A stretch of DNA of 64,000 nt from Saccharothrix syringae (GTDB lineage: Bacteria; Actinomycetota; Actinomycetes; Mycobacteriales; Pseudonocardiaceae), in the NCBI RefSeq assembly GCF_009498035.1, contig NZ_CP034550.1, positions 7,254,001-7,318,000 of the forward strand. The letters are read 5' to 3'. A program made the position numbers and the translations under genes. Under the pieces are notes generated by a model. It saw only the letters and a list, made by a program, of their open reading frames with translations. It did not search any database and had not been told where the DNA came from. Positions 17,771-27,383 of this stretch are shown piece after piece. Every line of letters starts with the position of its first letter. Positions within the stretch are counted from its first letter, which is position 1.

Positions 17771-20700
17771 GTGGAATTCCCCGCTGCCCTCGGACGCGAT
17801 CTCGTCAAGCGGTGGCGCACCCGCGCGGCACCGGTCGCGGCGTCCGGCGACACCCCGACGCAGGCGGGGATCCGGCTGTTCGAGCAGGTGCACCCCGGCA
17901 CGGCGGTCAACGTGCTGTCGTTCGTGGCCGCCGCGCCGGGACCGGTGGACGCCGACCGGCTGCGGTCGGCGCTGGCCGAGGTCGCCGCCCGGCACCCCCA
18001 CCTGGGTCCGGGCGCACCGCTGGAGGTGCTGCGCGCGGACGGGCGCGAGGCCGCGCTGGCGCAGGCCCGCGAGCGGGCGGGGCGGCCGGTGGACCTGGCG
18101 ACCGGGCCGCTGTGGCGCGCCGCGGTGTGGTCGGCGGCCGGCGAGACGGTCATCCAGGTGGTGGCGCACCACCTGGTGTGCGACGGCTGGTCGCTCGGGG
18201 TGTTCCTGGCGGAGCTGTCCGCCGCGTACTCCGGCGCGCCGCTGCCGCCCGCCGAGCCGCTGCCCGCGACCACCACCGAGGTGACCGACGCGGACCTGGC
18301 CTACTGGCGCGACCGGCTGGCCGGCGCCGCACCGCCCGCGCTGCCGACCGACCGGCCCCGGCCGGCCCGGCCGCGGTTCCGCTCCGGCTCCGTGCCGCTG
18401 GCGCTGGGCGCGGACGTGGCGCGGCGGGTGCGGGAGGTGGCGGCGGCCGAGGGCGTCACACCGTTCATGCTGCTGCTGAGCGCGTTGCACCTGGTGGTGG
18501 CGAAGGTGTCCGGGCAGTCGGACGTGGTGGTCGGGTCGCCGACGATCACCCGGGAGCGGCACCGCGCGCCGCGCGCGATCGGGCCCCTGGTGAACATGCT
18601 GGCGCTGCGGACCGACAGCTCGGGTGCGCGCACCGGCCGGGAGCTGGTGCGGGCGGTGCGGGAGACGTGCCTCGGCGCGTACGGGCGCGGGCACGTGCCG
18701 CTGGAGGCGGTGGGTGGCGGCGCGATCCGGGTGATGTGCGTGCTCCAGGACGGGGTGCCGGAGTTCCGGCTGGGCGACCTGCCGGTGCGCCCGCTGCTGA
18801 TGGCGCCGGCGGCGATCCAGCACGACGTGGAGCTGTACCTGTGGCTGACGCCGGAGGGGGTGACCGGGTTCCTCGGCTACGACACCGACCTGTTCGACGC
18901 CTCGACGGCCGGGTTGCTGGCGGACCGGTTCGGGGTGGCGCTGGGCGCGTTGCTGGCGGACCTGGACGTGGAGCTGGCCGGGCTGGACGTGCGGACCTCG
19001 GGTGAGCGCGCGCAACTCGCCCTGCTGGGTGCCGGTTCGGCCGCCTCGGTACCCGCGGCGTGCGTGCACGAGCTGGTCGAGGCCCAGGTGGACCGGACGC
19101 CCGACGCCGTGGCTCTGCGGGCCGTGGACACGACGTTGACCTATCGCGAGCTGGACGCCCGCGCCAACCGACTGGCCCACCAGCTGATCGAGTGGGGCAT
19201 CACCCCCGGCACCCTCGTCGGCGTCCGCCTGCCCCGCACCAGCGACCTGGTCGTCGCGCTCCTGGGCATCTTGAAGGCCGGTGCGGCCTACGTGCCGATC
19301 GACCCGGCGTACCCGGCCGAGCGGGTCGAGTACATCCGCCAGGACACCAACGCACCCCTCATCCTGACCACCGACAACTTCGCAATGTCGAATGTTGACA
19401 TTCGACCTGCGGTGGCTGTTGGTGTCGAGGACCTGGCGTACACGATCTACACCTCGGGCTCGACGGGGCGTCCGAAGGGCGTGATGATCGAGCACCGGCA
19501 GACCGCCGCCATGCTCGACTGGGCCGTGAAGACGTTCTCGGCCGATGTCCTGGCCGAAACCCTCGCGGCCACCTCGATCTGCTTCGACCTGTCGGTCTAC
19601 GAGATCTTCGCGCCGTTGACCAGTGGCGCCACCGTCACCCTCGCCCCGAACAACGCGCTGGACCTCATCCACTCCCCGGCCGACTACCAGCACATCACGT
19701 TGATCAACACCGTCCCCTCGGTCGCCCGCGAACTACTCGCCGCCGACGCCATCCCACCCCACGCCCACACCGTGAACCTCGCCGGCGAACCCTTGTCGCC
19801 CGAACTCGTCCGGCAACTGCACGCGCACCCCACCGTGCACGCCCTGCACAACCTGTACGGCCCCAGCGAGGACACCACCTACAGCACCCACGCGGTGACC
19901 GACCCCGCCGACGACCGCACCCCCATCGGGCGGCCCGTCCACGGCACCCAAGCCCTCATCCTCGACAGCGAACTGCGCCCCGTGCCCCTGGGTGCCATTG
20001 GTGAGCTGTACCTGACCGGTCTGGGCATCACCCGCGGCTACCACGACCGGCCGGTCACCACCGCCGAACGCTACCTGCCCAACCCCTACGGCCCCGGCCG
20101 CCTCTACCGCACCGGCGACCTCGTGCGGTGGCGCACCGACGGGCAGTTGGACTACCACGGCCGCATCGACAACCAGCTCAAGCTCCACGGCCACCGCATC
20201 GAACCCGGCGAAGTCGAAGCCGCGCTCCGCCGGCAGAGCACCGTCACCGACGCCGCCGTCGCCGCCCACAGCGGACGCCTGATCGCCTACGTCGTCGGCA
20301 CCGCCGACCTCAACGCCCTCCGGCGCGAACTCCCCCAGCACCTGGTCCCCCACCAGGTCGTCAGCCTCCCCGCCCTCCCCCTCACCCCCAACGGCAAGAT
20401 CGACCGCAACGCGCTGCCCGCGCCCGTCGTCACGGGCAACGACTCCGCACCGCCGCGCACCCCGGCGGAACGGCTCGTCGCGGACGTCTGGCGGGAACTG
20501 CTGGAGGTGCCGGCCCCGGGCGTGCACGACAACTTCTTCGCCGTGGGCGGCCACTCCATCCTCGCCACCCGCCTGGCCCACCGCCTCACCGCGGTGCTCG
20601 GCGCGACCGTCCCGCTGCGACTGGTCTTCGACCACCCGACCATCGCGGAACTGGCCGAGAACCTGCCGTCCAACCAGGACTTCACCCCGATCCCGGTCGC

Positions 20701-23700
20701 ACCGAGGGTCCACGCAGCCGACGGCACGATCACCCTCCCCGCCTCCGCGAACCAGAAGCGGCTGTGGTTCCTGTGCCACCTGGACCCGCAGGCGAACCTC
20801 GCCTACCACATCACGGGGTCGGCCAGGATCGACGGACCGCTGGACGTCGACGCCCTGCACGCCGCCCTGCGCGCCACCGCCCAACGGCACGAGGCGCTGC
20901 GCACGACGCTGCGCGAGGTCGACGGCGAGGTGGTGCAGGTCGTGCACCCCGGGTGGGAGCCGACCGACTGGACCTCCGCGACCGTGGACCTCGAACGCGG
21001 ACCGCTGTTCCGCGCCCGGGTCGTGCGGCGGGCCGCCGACGAGCACCTGCTGGAGCTGTCGCTGCACCACGCCATCGCCGACGGCTGGTCGCTGACCGTG
21101 CTGCTGCGCGAGATCGCCGAGCACTACCGCGCCTCGGGCGACACCACCCCCGCTCCCCCGCCAGTCCAGTACGGCGACGTCGTGCGGTGGCAGGGGGACG
21201 CCGACCCCGACGACCTCGCCCACTGGGCCGCGAAGATGGCCGGCGCCGCGCCGCTCGACCTGCCGACGGACCGACCCCGGCCCGCGCACCAGACGCACAA
21301 CGGCGCGGCCGTCCCGATCACGCTGCCCGCGGACGTCGTCGAGCGGCCGGCGCGCGCCACGGGCACCACGGCGTTCGCCGTCGTCACCACCGCGCTGACC
21401 GTGCTGCTGGCCAAGCTGACGGGCCGGCACGACGTGACGATCGGCATCCCCGTGTCCGGGCGCACGCACCCGGACACCAGGGACGTCATCGGCTTCCTGG
21501 CCAACAGCCTGCCGCTGCGCCGCACCACCACCCCGGGCACGACGCTCGCGGCGGCGCTGCGCGACACGCACGCCGACCTGGGCGAGGCCCACCGGCACAG
21601 CGACACCCCGTTCGAACAGCTCGTGCGGCACCTGCGGCCGGAGCGCGACCGGAGCCGCAGCCCGCTGTTCCAGGTGATGCTCGCGCTGAACGTCGAGCCG
21701 CCCCGGTCGCTGGACATCCCCGGCCTGCGCTTCACCCGGCTCGACGCACCGCCCGCGGGCACGCAGTTCGACCTGTCGCTGCACCTGGAGCAGACCGCCG
21801 ACGCGGTGACCGGTCACCTGACCTACAACACGGACCTGTTCGCCGAGTCGACCGCGCGGTTGTTCGTCGAGCGGTTGGCGGTGGTGGTGCGGGCGCTGGC
21901 GGAGGAGCCGGGCACCACGCTGGCCGAACTGGACGTGCGGACCGCCGGTGAGCGCGCCGAACTCGCCGCCCTGAGCACCGGCCTGCCCGCCGAGGTGCCC
22001 ACGACGTGCGTGCACGAGCTGGTCGAGGCCCAGGTGGACCGGACCCCCGACGCCATCGCGTTGCGAGCCGTCGACACCACCCTGACCTACCGCGAACTGG
22101 ACACCCGCGCCAACCGACTGGCCCACCAACTGATCGAGTGGGGCATCACCCCCGGCACCCTCGTCGGCGTCCGCCTACCCCGCACCAGCCAACTCATCAT
22201 CGCCCTTCTCGGAATCCTCAAGGCCGGCGCCGCGTACGTACCGATCGACCCCGCCTACCCCGCCGAACGCGTCGAGTACATCCGCCAGGACACCAACGCA
22301 CCCCTCATCCTCACCCCCGACAACTTCGCAATGTCGAATGTTGACATTCGGCCAGCGGTAGCGGTCAACCCTGAGGATTTGGCCTACACGATCTACACCT
22401 CGGGCTCCACCGGACGCCCCAAGGGCGTGATGATCGAACACCGCCAAACCGCCGCCATGCTCGACTGGGCGGTCAAGACGTTCCCGGCCGACGTCCTGGC
22501 GGAAACCCTCGCGGCCACCTCGATCTGCTTCGACCTCTCGGTCTACGAGATCTTCACGCCGCTGGTGTCCGGCCACGCCGTCACCCTGGCGCCCCACGAC
22601 GCGCTGGACCTCATCCACGACCGGGACAGGTTCACCCACGTCACGCTGATCAACACCGTGCCCTCGGTCGCCCGCGAACTGCTCGCCGCCGACGCCATCC
22701 CACCCCACGCCCACACGATCAACCTCGCCGGCGAACCGCTGCCCCCGCCGCTGGTGCGCGAGCTGTACGCACACCCGACCGTGCGAACCGTGCACAACCT
22801 CTACGGCCCCAGCGAGGACACCACCTACAGCACCCACGCCATCACCAGCCCTCACGACGACCGCACCCCCATCGGGCGACCCGTCCACGGCACCCAGGCC
22901 CTGGTCCTCGATGCCGAGCTGCGCCCCGTCCCCCTGGGCACCATCGGCGAGCTGTACCTGACCGGCGTGGGCATCACCCGCGGCTACCACAACCGGCCGA
23001 CCACCACCGCCGAACGCTACCTACCCAACCCCCACGGCCCCGGCCGCCTCTACCGCACCGGCGACCTCGCCCGCTGGCGACCCGACGGACAACTCGACTA
23101 CCACGGCCGCACCGACAACCAACTCAAACTCCACGGCCACCGCATCGAACCCGGCGAAATCGAAACCGTCCTACGCCAACAACCCACCGTCACCGACGCC
23201 GTCGTCACCGCGGTCGACGGACGCCTGATCGCCTACGTCGTCGGCACCGCCGACCTCAACGCCCTGCGCGACCAGCTCCCCCAGCACCTGGTCCCCCACC
23301 AGGTCGTCAGCCTCCCCGCCCTCCCCCTCACCCCCAACGGCAAGATCGACCGCAACGCGCTGCCCGCACCCACCCCCGTCGCCTCCGCCCACCACGAACC
23401 ACCCTCCACACCGGCCGAACGGCTGGTCGCGGACATCTGGGCCGAGCTGCTGGACCGCCGGGACATCGGCGTGCACGAGGACTTCTTCGCCGCTGGCGGG
23501 CACTCGCTGCTGGCGACCCGCCTGACCCACCGCCTCACCACGGCACTGGGCACGACCGTCCCGCTGCGGCTGGTCTTCGACCACCCCACCATCGCCGAGC
23601 TGGCCCGGGCGCTCCCGAGCACCACCACCGGCGCACCCGAACCGGTCCGCGTCCTGCCCCGCACGCCGGCCGCGGACGGCACGGTCACGCTGCCCGCGTC

Positions 23701-26674
23701 GGCGGCCCAGCAGCGGCTGTGGTTCCTGTGCCGGCTGGACCCGCAGGCGAACCTGGCGTACCACATCACGGGCGCCGCGGAGATCGACGGGCCGCTCGAC
23801 GTCGACGTCCTGCGCGCCGCCCTGCGCGAGACCACCCGCCGCCACGAGGCGCTGCGCACGTCGCTGCGCGAGGTGGACGAGGAGGTCGTGCAGGTGGTGT
23901 CGCCGGAACCGGTGGTGCTGCTGCACGAGGTCACCGCCACCGACTGGGCCGGGGTGGTCGAGGCGGAGGCCGCCCGGCCGTTCGACCTGGCGGTGGGACC
24001 GCTGGTGCGCGCCGTCGCGGTGCGGGTCGCGCGGGAGCGCCACGTGCTGCTGCTGAGCCTGCACCACGTGATCGCGGACGGCTGGTCGGTCGACGTGCTG
24101 CTGCGCGAGATCACCGACCACTACGCCCGGATCAGCACCGACCCGGCGGCCGAGCCGCCCGCGCCCGCGGCCGTCCAGTACGCCGACTTCGCCCAGCACC
24201 CGCGGCCGTCCGGCAACCTCGACTTCTGGCGGGAGCACCTGGCCGACCCGGCGCCGCTCGACCTGCCGACCGACCGGCCGCGCCCACCGCACCAGACCCA
24301 CCGGGGCGCCACCGTCCCGCTGGTCCTGCCCGCGCGCGGCGCCGGCGGCACGACGACGTTCACCACGCTGGCCACGGCGCTGGGCGTGCTGCTGGCCAAG
24401 CTCACCGGCAGGCACGGCGTCACCATCGGCACCCCGGTCGCGGGCCGGGCGCACCCGGACTCGACCGGCCTGATCGGCCTGCTGGTCAACACGCTGCCGC
24501 TGCACCTGCGGACCGAGCCGGGGACCACGCTGGGCGAGGCGCTGCGGGCCACCCACGCCACCGTGCTCGACCTGCACCGGCACGAGGTGCCGTTCGAGCG
24601 GTTGGTGCGCGAGCTGGCACCCGTGCGGGACCAGAGCCGCAGCCCGCTGTTCCAGGTGATGCTGGCGGTCAACAGCGCGCCGCCGGTGTACCGGATGCCG
24701 GGGATGGTCGTGCGGCCGGTGCGGGTGCCGCAGCGGGCCACCCAGTTCGACCTCGTGCTGCAGGTGGAGGAGCGCCCGGACGCGGTGACCGGTGTGCTGG
24801 TCTACAACACGGACCTGTTCGACCACGCGACCATGGAGCTGTTCGCCGAGCGGTTGGCGGGTGTGCTGCGGGCGCTGGTGGAGGAGCCGGGCACCACGCT
24901 GGCCGAACTGGACGTGCGGACCGACGGTGAGCGGGCCGTGCTGGCTTCCTGGGAGGCCGGTGAGCGGGCTCCGGTGCCGGTGACGTGCGTGCACGAGCTG
25001 GTCGAGGCCCAAGTGGACCGGACCCCCGACGCCGTGGCTCTGCGGGCCGTGGACACGACTCTGACCTACCGCGAGCTGGACGCCCGCGCCAACCGGTTGG
25101 CCCACCAACTGATCGAGTGGGGCATCACCCCCGGCACCCTCGTCGGTGTCCGCCTGCCCCGCACCAGCGAATTGATCGTCGCGCTCCTCGGCATCCTCAA
25201 GGCCGGCGCCGCTTACGTGCCGATCGACCCGGCCTACCCGGCCGAGCGGGTCGAGTACATCCGCCAGGACACCAACGCGCCCCTCATCCTCACCCCCGAC
25301 AACTTCGCAATGTCGAATGTTGACATTCGGCCAGCGGTGGCGGTCAACCCTGAGGATTTGGCGTACACCATCTACACCTCCGGCTCGACCGGACGCCCCA
25401 AGGGCGTGATGATCGAACACCGCCAGACCGCCGCCATGCTCGACTGGGCCGTCAAGACGTTCTCGGCCGACGTCCTGGCCGAAACCCTCGCCGCCACCTC
25501 GATCTGCTTCGACCTGTCGGTCTACGAGATCTTCGCGCCGTTGACCAGTGGCGCCACCGTCACCCTCGCCCCGAACAACGCGCTGGACCTCATCCCCTCC
25601 CCGACCGACTTCCAGCACATCACGCTGATCAACACCGTCCCCTCGGTCGCCCGCGAACTACTCGCCGCCGACGCCATCCCACCCCACGCCCACACGATCA
25701 ACCTCGCCGGCGAACCGCTACCGCCACCCCTGGTGCGCGAGCTGTACGCACACCCGACCATCACCACCCTGCACAACCTCTACGGCCCCAGCGAGGACAC
25801 CACCTACAGCACCCACGCCATCACCAACCCCACCGACGACCGCACCCCCATCGGCCGCCCGGTCCACGGCACCCAAGCCCTCATCCTCGACAGCGAACTG
25901 CGCCCCGTACCGCTCGGCACCATCGGCGAGCTGTACCTGACCGGCCTGGGCATCACCCGCGGCTACCACAACCGCCCCGCCACCACCGCCGAACGCTACC
26001 TACCCAACCCCCACGGCCCCGGCCGCCTCTACCGCACCGGCGACCTCGCCCGCTGGCGACCCGACGGACAACTCGACTACCACGGCCGCACCGACAACCA
26101 ACTCAAACTCCACGGCCACCGCATCGAACCCGGCGAAATCGAGACCACCCTCCGCCGGCACCCGGCGGTCACCGACGCGGTCGTCGCCGCCGTCAACGGG
26201 CGGCTCATCGGCTACGTCGTCGGCGCCGCGGACCTGGACGACGTCACCGCCCACGTCCGCAAGTCCCTCCCCGAGCACATGGTCCCCAAGCAGCTCGTCC
26301 CCCTCGACGAACTGCCCCTCACCCCCAACGGCAAGGTCGACCGCAACGCCCTGCCGACCCCGACCCCCGCCGCGGCCACCCGCCACGAACCGCCCAGCAC
26401 CCCGACCGAGAAGCTGCTGGGCGAGATCTGGACCGAGCTGCTGGGCCACGGCGAGATCGGCGTGCACGACGACTTCTTCGCCCTGGGCGGCCACTCGCTG
26501 CTGGCCAGCCGCATGGTGAGCCGGGTGGCCACCCGCACCGGGGTGGCGCTGGACCTGCGCCTGGTCTTCGACCGCCCGACCATCGCCGAACTGGCCCGCA
26601 GCCTCCCGGAGCTGCCGGAGCACACCGAGCAGAAGCCGATCCCCCGCCTCCGCCGCACGCTCGGGAGGTCGTGA
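17771..26674 (+). CDS. Trimodular NRPS (C-A-T)3, acyl-tripeptide leader synthetase
   Basis: 2967 residues: C1 (about 20-430, HHLVCDGWS near 131), A1, T1 (GGHSI near 926), C2 (HHAIADGWS near 1097), A2, T2 (GGHSL near 1909), C3 (HHVIADGWS near 2096), A3, T3 (GGHSL near 2906). There is no epimerase, thioesterase or reductase, so the chain must pass to another protein. The three A domains are almost identical, sharing MIEHRQTAAMLDWAVKTF, FDLSVYEIF and NLYGPSEDTTYSTHA. All give the same hand-read code, about D-L-Y-N-N-A-L-T-Y-K, similar to codes for small residues such as Ala or Gly. C1 follows a FAAL-T protein and probably accepts the fatty acyl group. Predicted product: an N-acyl tripeptide of one repeated small amino acid, most simply the removable leader. 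Start GTG 17771 follows CGGAGGAG. Confidence 0.9.
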   Translation: MEFPAALGRDLVKRWRTRAAPVAASGDTPTQAGIRLFEQVHPGTAVNVLSFVAAAPGPVDADRLRSALAEVAARHPHLGPGAPLEVLRADGREAALAQARERAGRPVDLATGPLWRAAVWSAAGETVIQVVAHHLVCDGWSLGVFLAELSAAYSGAPLPPAEPLPATTTEVTDADLAYWRDRLAGAAPPALPTDRPRPARPRFRSGSVPLALGADVARRVREVAAAEGVTPFMLLLSALHLVVAKVSGQSDVVVGSPTITRERHRAPRAIGPLVNMLALRTDSSGARTGRELVRAVRETCLGAYGRGHVPLEAVGGGAIRVMCVLQDGVPEFRLGDLPVRPLLMAPAAIQHDVELYLWLTPEGVTGFLGYDTDLFDASTAGLLADRFGVALGALLADLDVELAGLDVRTSGERAQLALLGAGSAASVPAACVHELVEAQVDRTPDAVALRAVDTTLTYRELDARANRLAHQLIEWGITPGTLVGVRLPRTSDLVVALLGILKAGAAYVPIDPAYPAERVEYIRQDTNAPLILTTDNFAMSNVDIRPAVAVGVEDLAYTIYTSGSTGRPKGVMIEHRQTAAMLDWAVKTFSADVLAETLAATSICFDLSVYEIFAPLTSGATVTLAPNNALDLIHSPADYQHITLINTVPSVARELLAADAIPPHAHTVNLAGEPLSPELVRQLHAHPTVHALHNLYGPSEDTTYSTHAVTDPADDRTPIGRPVHGTQALILDSELRPVPLGAIGELYLTGLGITRGYHDRPVTTAERYLPNPYGPGRLYRTGDLVRWRTDGQLDYHGRIDNQLKLHGHRIEPGEVEAALRRQSTVTDAAVAAHSGRLIAYVVGTADLNALRRELPQHLVPHQVVSLPALPLTPNGKIDRNALPAPVVTGNDSAPPRTPAERLVADVWRELLEVPAPGVHDNFFAVGGHSILATRLAHRLTAVLGATVPLRLVFDHPTIAELAENLPSNQDFTPIPVAPRVHAADGTITLPASANQKRLWFLCHLDPQANLAYHITGSARIDGPLDVDALHAALRATAQRHEALRTTLREVDGEVVQVVHPGWEPTDWTSATVDLERGPLFRARVVRRAADEHLLELSLHHAIADGWSLTVLLREIAEHYRASGDTTPAPPPVQYGDVVRWQGDADPDDLAHWAAKMAGAAPLDLPTDRPRPAHQTHNGAAVPITLPADVVERPARATGTTAFAVVTTALTVLLAKLTGRHDVTIGIPVSGRTHPDTRDVIGFLANSLPLRRTTTPGTTLAAALRDTHADLGEAHRHSDTPFEQLVRHLRPERDRSRSPLFQVMLALNVEPPRSLDIPGLRFTRLDAPPAGTQFDLSLHLEQTADAVTGHLTYNTDLFAESTARLFVERLAVVVRALAEEPGTTLAELDVRTAGERAELAALSTGLPAEVPTTCVHELVEAQVDRTPDAIALRAVDTTLTYRELDTRANRLAHQLIEWGITPGTLVGVRLPRTSQLIIALLGILKAGAAYVPIDPAYPAERVEYIRQDTNAPLILTPDNFAMSNVDIRPAVAVNPEDLAYTIYTSGSTGRPKGVMIEHRQTAAMLDWAVKTFPADVLAETLAATSICFDLSVYEIFTPLVSGHAVTLAPHDALDLIHDRDRFTHVTLINTVPSVARELLAADAIPPHAHTINLAGEPLPPPLVRELYAHPTVRTVHNLYGPSEDTTYSTHAITSPHDDRTPIGRPVHGTQALVLDAELRPVPLGTIGELYLTGVGITRGYHNRPTTTAERYLPNPHGPGRLYRTGDLARWRPDGQLDYHGRTDNQLKLHGHRIEPGEIETVLRQQPTVTDAVVTAVDGRLIAYVVGTADLNALRDQLPQHLVPHQVVSLPALPLTPNGKIDRNALPAPTPVASAHHEPPSTPAERLVADIWAELLDRRDIGVHEDFFAAGGHSLLATRLTHRLTTALGTTVPLRLVFDHPTIAELARALPSTTTGAPEPVRVLPRTPAADGTVTLPASAAQQRLWFLCRLDPQANLAYHITGAAEIDGPLDVDVLRAALRETTRRHEALRTSLREVDEEVVQVVSPEPVVLLHEVTATDWAGVVEAEAARPFDLAVGPLVRAVAVRVARERHVLLLSLHHVIADGWSVDVLLREITDHYARISTDPAAEPPAPAAVQYADFAQHPRPSGNLDFWREHLADPAPLDLPTDRPRPPHQTHRGATVPLVLPARGAGGTTTFTTLATALGVLLAKLTGRHGVTIGTPVAGRAHPDSTGLIGLLVNTLPLHLRTEPGTTLGEALRATHATVLDLHRHEVPFERLVRELAPVRDQSRSPLFQVMLAVNSAPPVYRMPGMVVRPVRVPQRATQFDLVLQVEERPDAVTGVLVYNTDLFDHATMELFAERLAGVLRALVEEPGTTLAELDVRTDGERAVLASWEAGERAPVPVTCVHELVEAQVDRTPDAVALRAVDTTLTYRELDARANRLAHQLIEWGITPGTLVGVRLPRTSELIVALLGILKAGAAYVPIDPAYPAERVEYIRQDTNAPLILTPDNFAMSNVDIRPAVAVNPEDLAYTIYTSGSTGRPKGVMIEHRQTAAMLDWAVKTFSADVLAETLAATSICFDLSVYEIFAPLTSGATVTLAPNNALDLIPSPTDFQHITLINTVPSVARELLAADAIPPHAHTINLAGEPLPPPLVRELYAHPTITTLHNLYGPSEDTTYSTHAITNPTDDRTPIGRPVHGTQALILDSELRPVPLGTIGELYLTGLGITRGYHNRPATTAERYLPNPHGPGRLYRTGDLARWRPDGQLDYHGRTDNQLKLHGHRIEPGEIETTLRRHPAVTDAVVAAVNGRLIGYVVGAADLDDVTAHVRKSLPEHMVPKQLVPLDELPLTPNGKVDRNALPTPTPAAATRHEPPSTPTEKLLGEIWTELLGHGEIGVHDDFFALGGHSLLASRMVSRVATRTGVALDLRLVFDRPTIAELARSLPELPEHTEQKPIPRLRRTLGRS
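19387..19406. repeat. Inverted repeat in A1 codon-anomalous island
   Basis: Arms GTCGAATGT and ACATTCGAC flank a 2-bp centre. The surrounding codons (GCA, TCG, AAT, GTT, ATT, then GCT, GTT, GGT) are unlike the GC-ending codons of the rest of the gene. The block encodes FAMSNVDIRPAVAV. Confidence 0.8.
22335..22350. repeat. Inverted repeat in A2 codon-anomalous island
   Basis: CGAATGT-TG-ACATTCG sits at the homologous position in the second A domain and encodes the same residues as the copies in A1 and A3. Flanking codons in A2 are otherwise diverged at third positions from A1. Confidence 0.8.
25314..25329. repeat. Inverted repeat in A3 codon-anomalous island
   Basis: Third copy of CGAATGT-TG-ACATTCG, at the homologous position in the last A domain. 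The sequence from CAACTTCGCAATG to GACATTCGGCCAGCGGT is identical to A2. Confidence 0.8.
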
Positions 26675-26714
26675 CCGGGCGCTGTCGTGACCGGGCGCTG
26701 TCGTGACCGGGCGC
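26668..26714. repeat. 16-bp tandem repeat over the NRPS stop codon
   Basis: The unit GTCGTGACCGGGCGCT occurs three times in a row (third copy ending GCTC). The first copy contains the TGA stop of the trimodular NRPS and the last abuts the stop of the convergent TetR gene. No strong terminator hairpin is seen between these genes. Confidence 0.7.
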
Positions 26715-27272
26715 TCACCCCTTCGCCAGCGAGTCCGCGATCCGGGCGATCCCGTACTCGAAGGCGCGCTCGACGTCCCCGCCCAGGTTGAACGCGTCCG
26801 CCAGCTCCATGCTGACGAAGCCGTGCGCCCAGGCGGTGATCGTGCGCGCCGCCTCCAGGGCCTCCTCGGGGCCGGCCAGCTCCGCCGCGACCCGCAGGAC
26901 GGGGGCCGCCGCCATGGCGAACAAGCCGACATCCGGCTTGCCCGCCCCGGAGTCGGCGAAGACCAGGCGGTAGCCGGCCGGGTGCGCGTGCGCGAACGCC
27001 CGGAACTCCCGGCACAGCTCCCGCAGGTCCGCGCGGGCGTCCCCGCCGACCGGCACCGCGTCGAACCGCTCGCCCAGGTCGCGGATGGCGGCCTCGGTGA
27101 CCAGCCGGACGAGGTCGTCGCGGTTGCGCACCCGCTTGTAGAGCGACGGCGCCCGCACGCCGACGCGCGCGGCGACCGCCTGCATGGTCAGGTTCGCGAG
27201 CCCTTCGCGCTCCAGGATGTCCCGGGCCGCGGCGACGATCTCCGCGAGCGAGGTCCGTTCGGGCGTCGGCAT
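26715..27272 (-). CDS. TetR-family transcriptional regulator
   Basis: 185 residues. The N-terminal helix-turn-helix is clear: ILEREGLANLTMQAVAARVGVRAPSLYKRV split over residues 18-47, with the typical SLYKRVRNRDDL. The rest is a TetR ligand-binding domain (WHG-type). The start is ATG 27272 with a GGAGGAG box at 27277-27284; an in-frame start farther up (27329) would run through the operator. It is divergent from a metallo-beta-lactamase-fold gene, and palindromes in the gap are its likely operator. It probably controls itself and that neighbour instead of the antibiotic operons, although that is inference. Confidence 0.9.
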   Translation of the reverse strand: MPTPERTSLAEIVAAARDILEREGLANLTMQAVAARVGVRAPSLYKRVRNRDDLVRLVTEAAIRDLGERFDAVPVGGDARADLRELCREFRAFAHAHPAGYRLVFADSGAGKPDVGLFAMAAAPVLRVAAELAGPEEALEAARTITAWAHGFVSMELADAFNLGGDVERAFEYGIARIADSLAKG

Positions 27273-27307
27273 CCGCACTCCTCCGGTCGGCGATGGTGTC
27301 ATCCCAT

Positions 27308-27352
27308 CATAGCTATGGACATTAGCCATGATGGCTATGTACCGTAGCCATC
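27308..27352. promoter_or_regulatory. Probable TetR operator, overlapping palindromes
   Basis: CATAGCTATG (27308-27317) is a perfect palindrome. TAGCCATGATGGCTA (27323-27337) is a 15-bp palindrome around one central base, and GGCTATGTACCGTAGCC (27333-27349) forms a third, imperfect one sharing its half-site. All lie in the 111-bp gap between the TetR gene and the divergent hydrolase gene. The repeated half-site is TAGCCAT. Confidence 0.75.
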
Positions 27353-27383
27353 ACCACCGCCCCACCGAGGAAGAGGCACCGTC

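Noticed and set aside
19733..25618. Long minus-strand open frames opposite the trimodular NRPS
   Set aside because: Low-complexity Gly/Val/Asp/Arg translations that repeat with the A domains; the plus strand holds all catalytic motifs.
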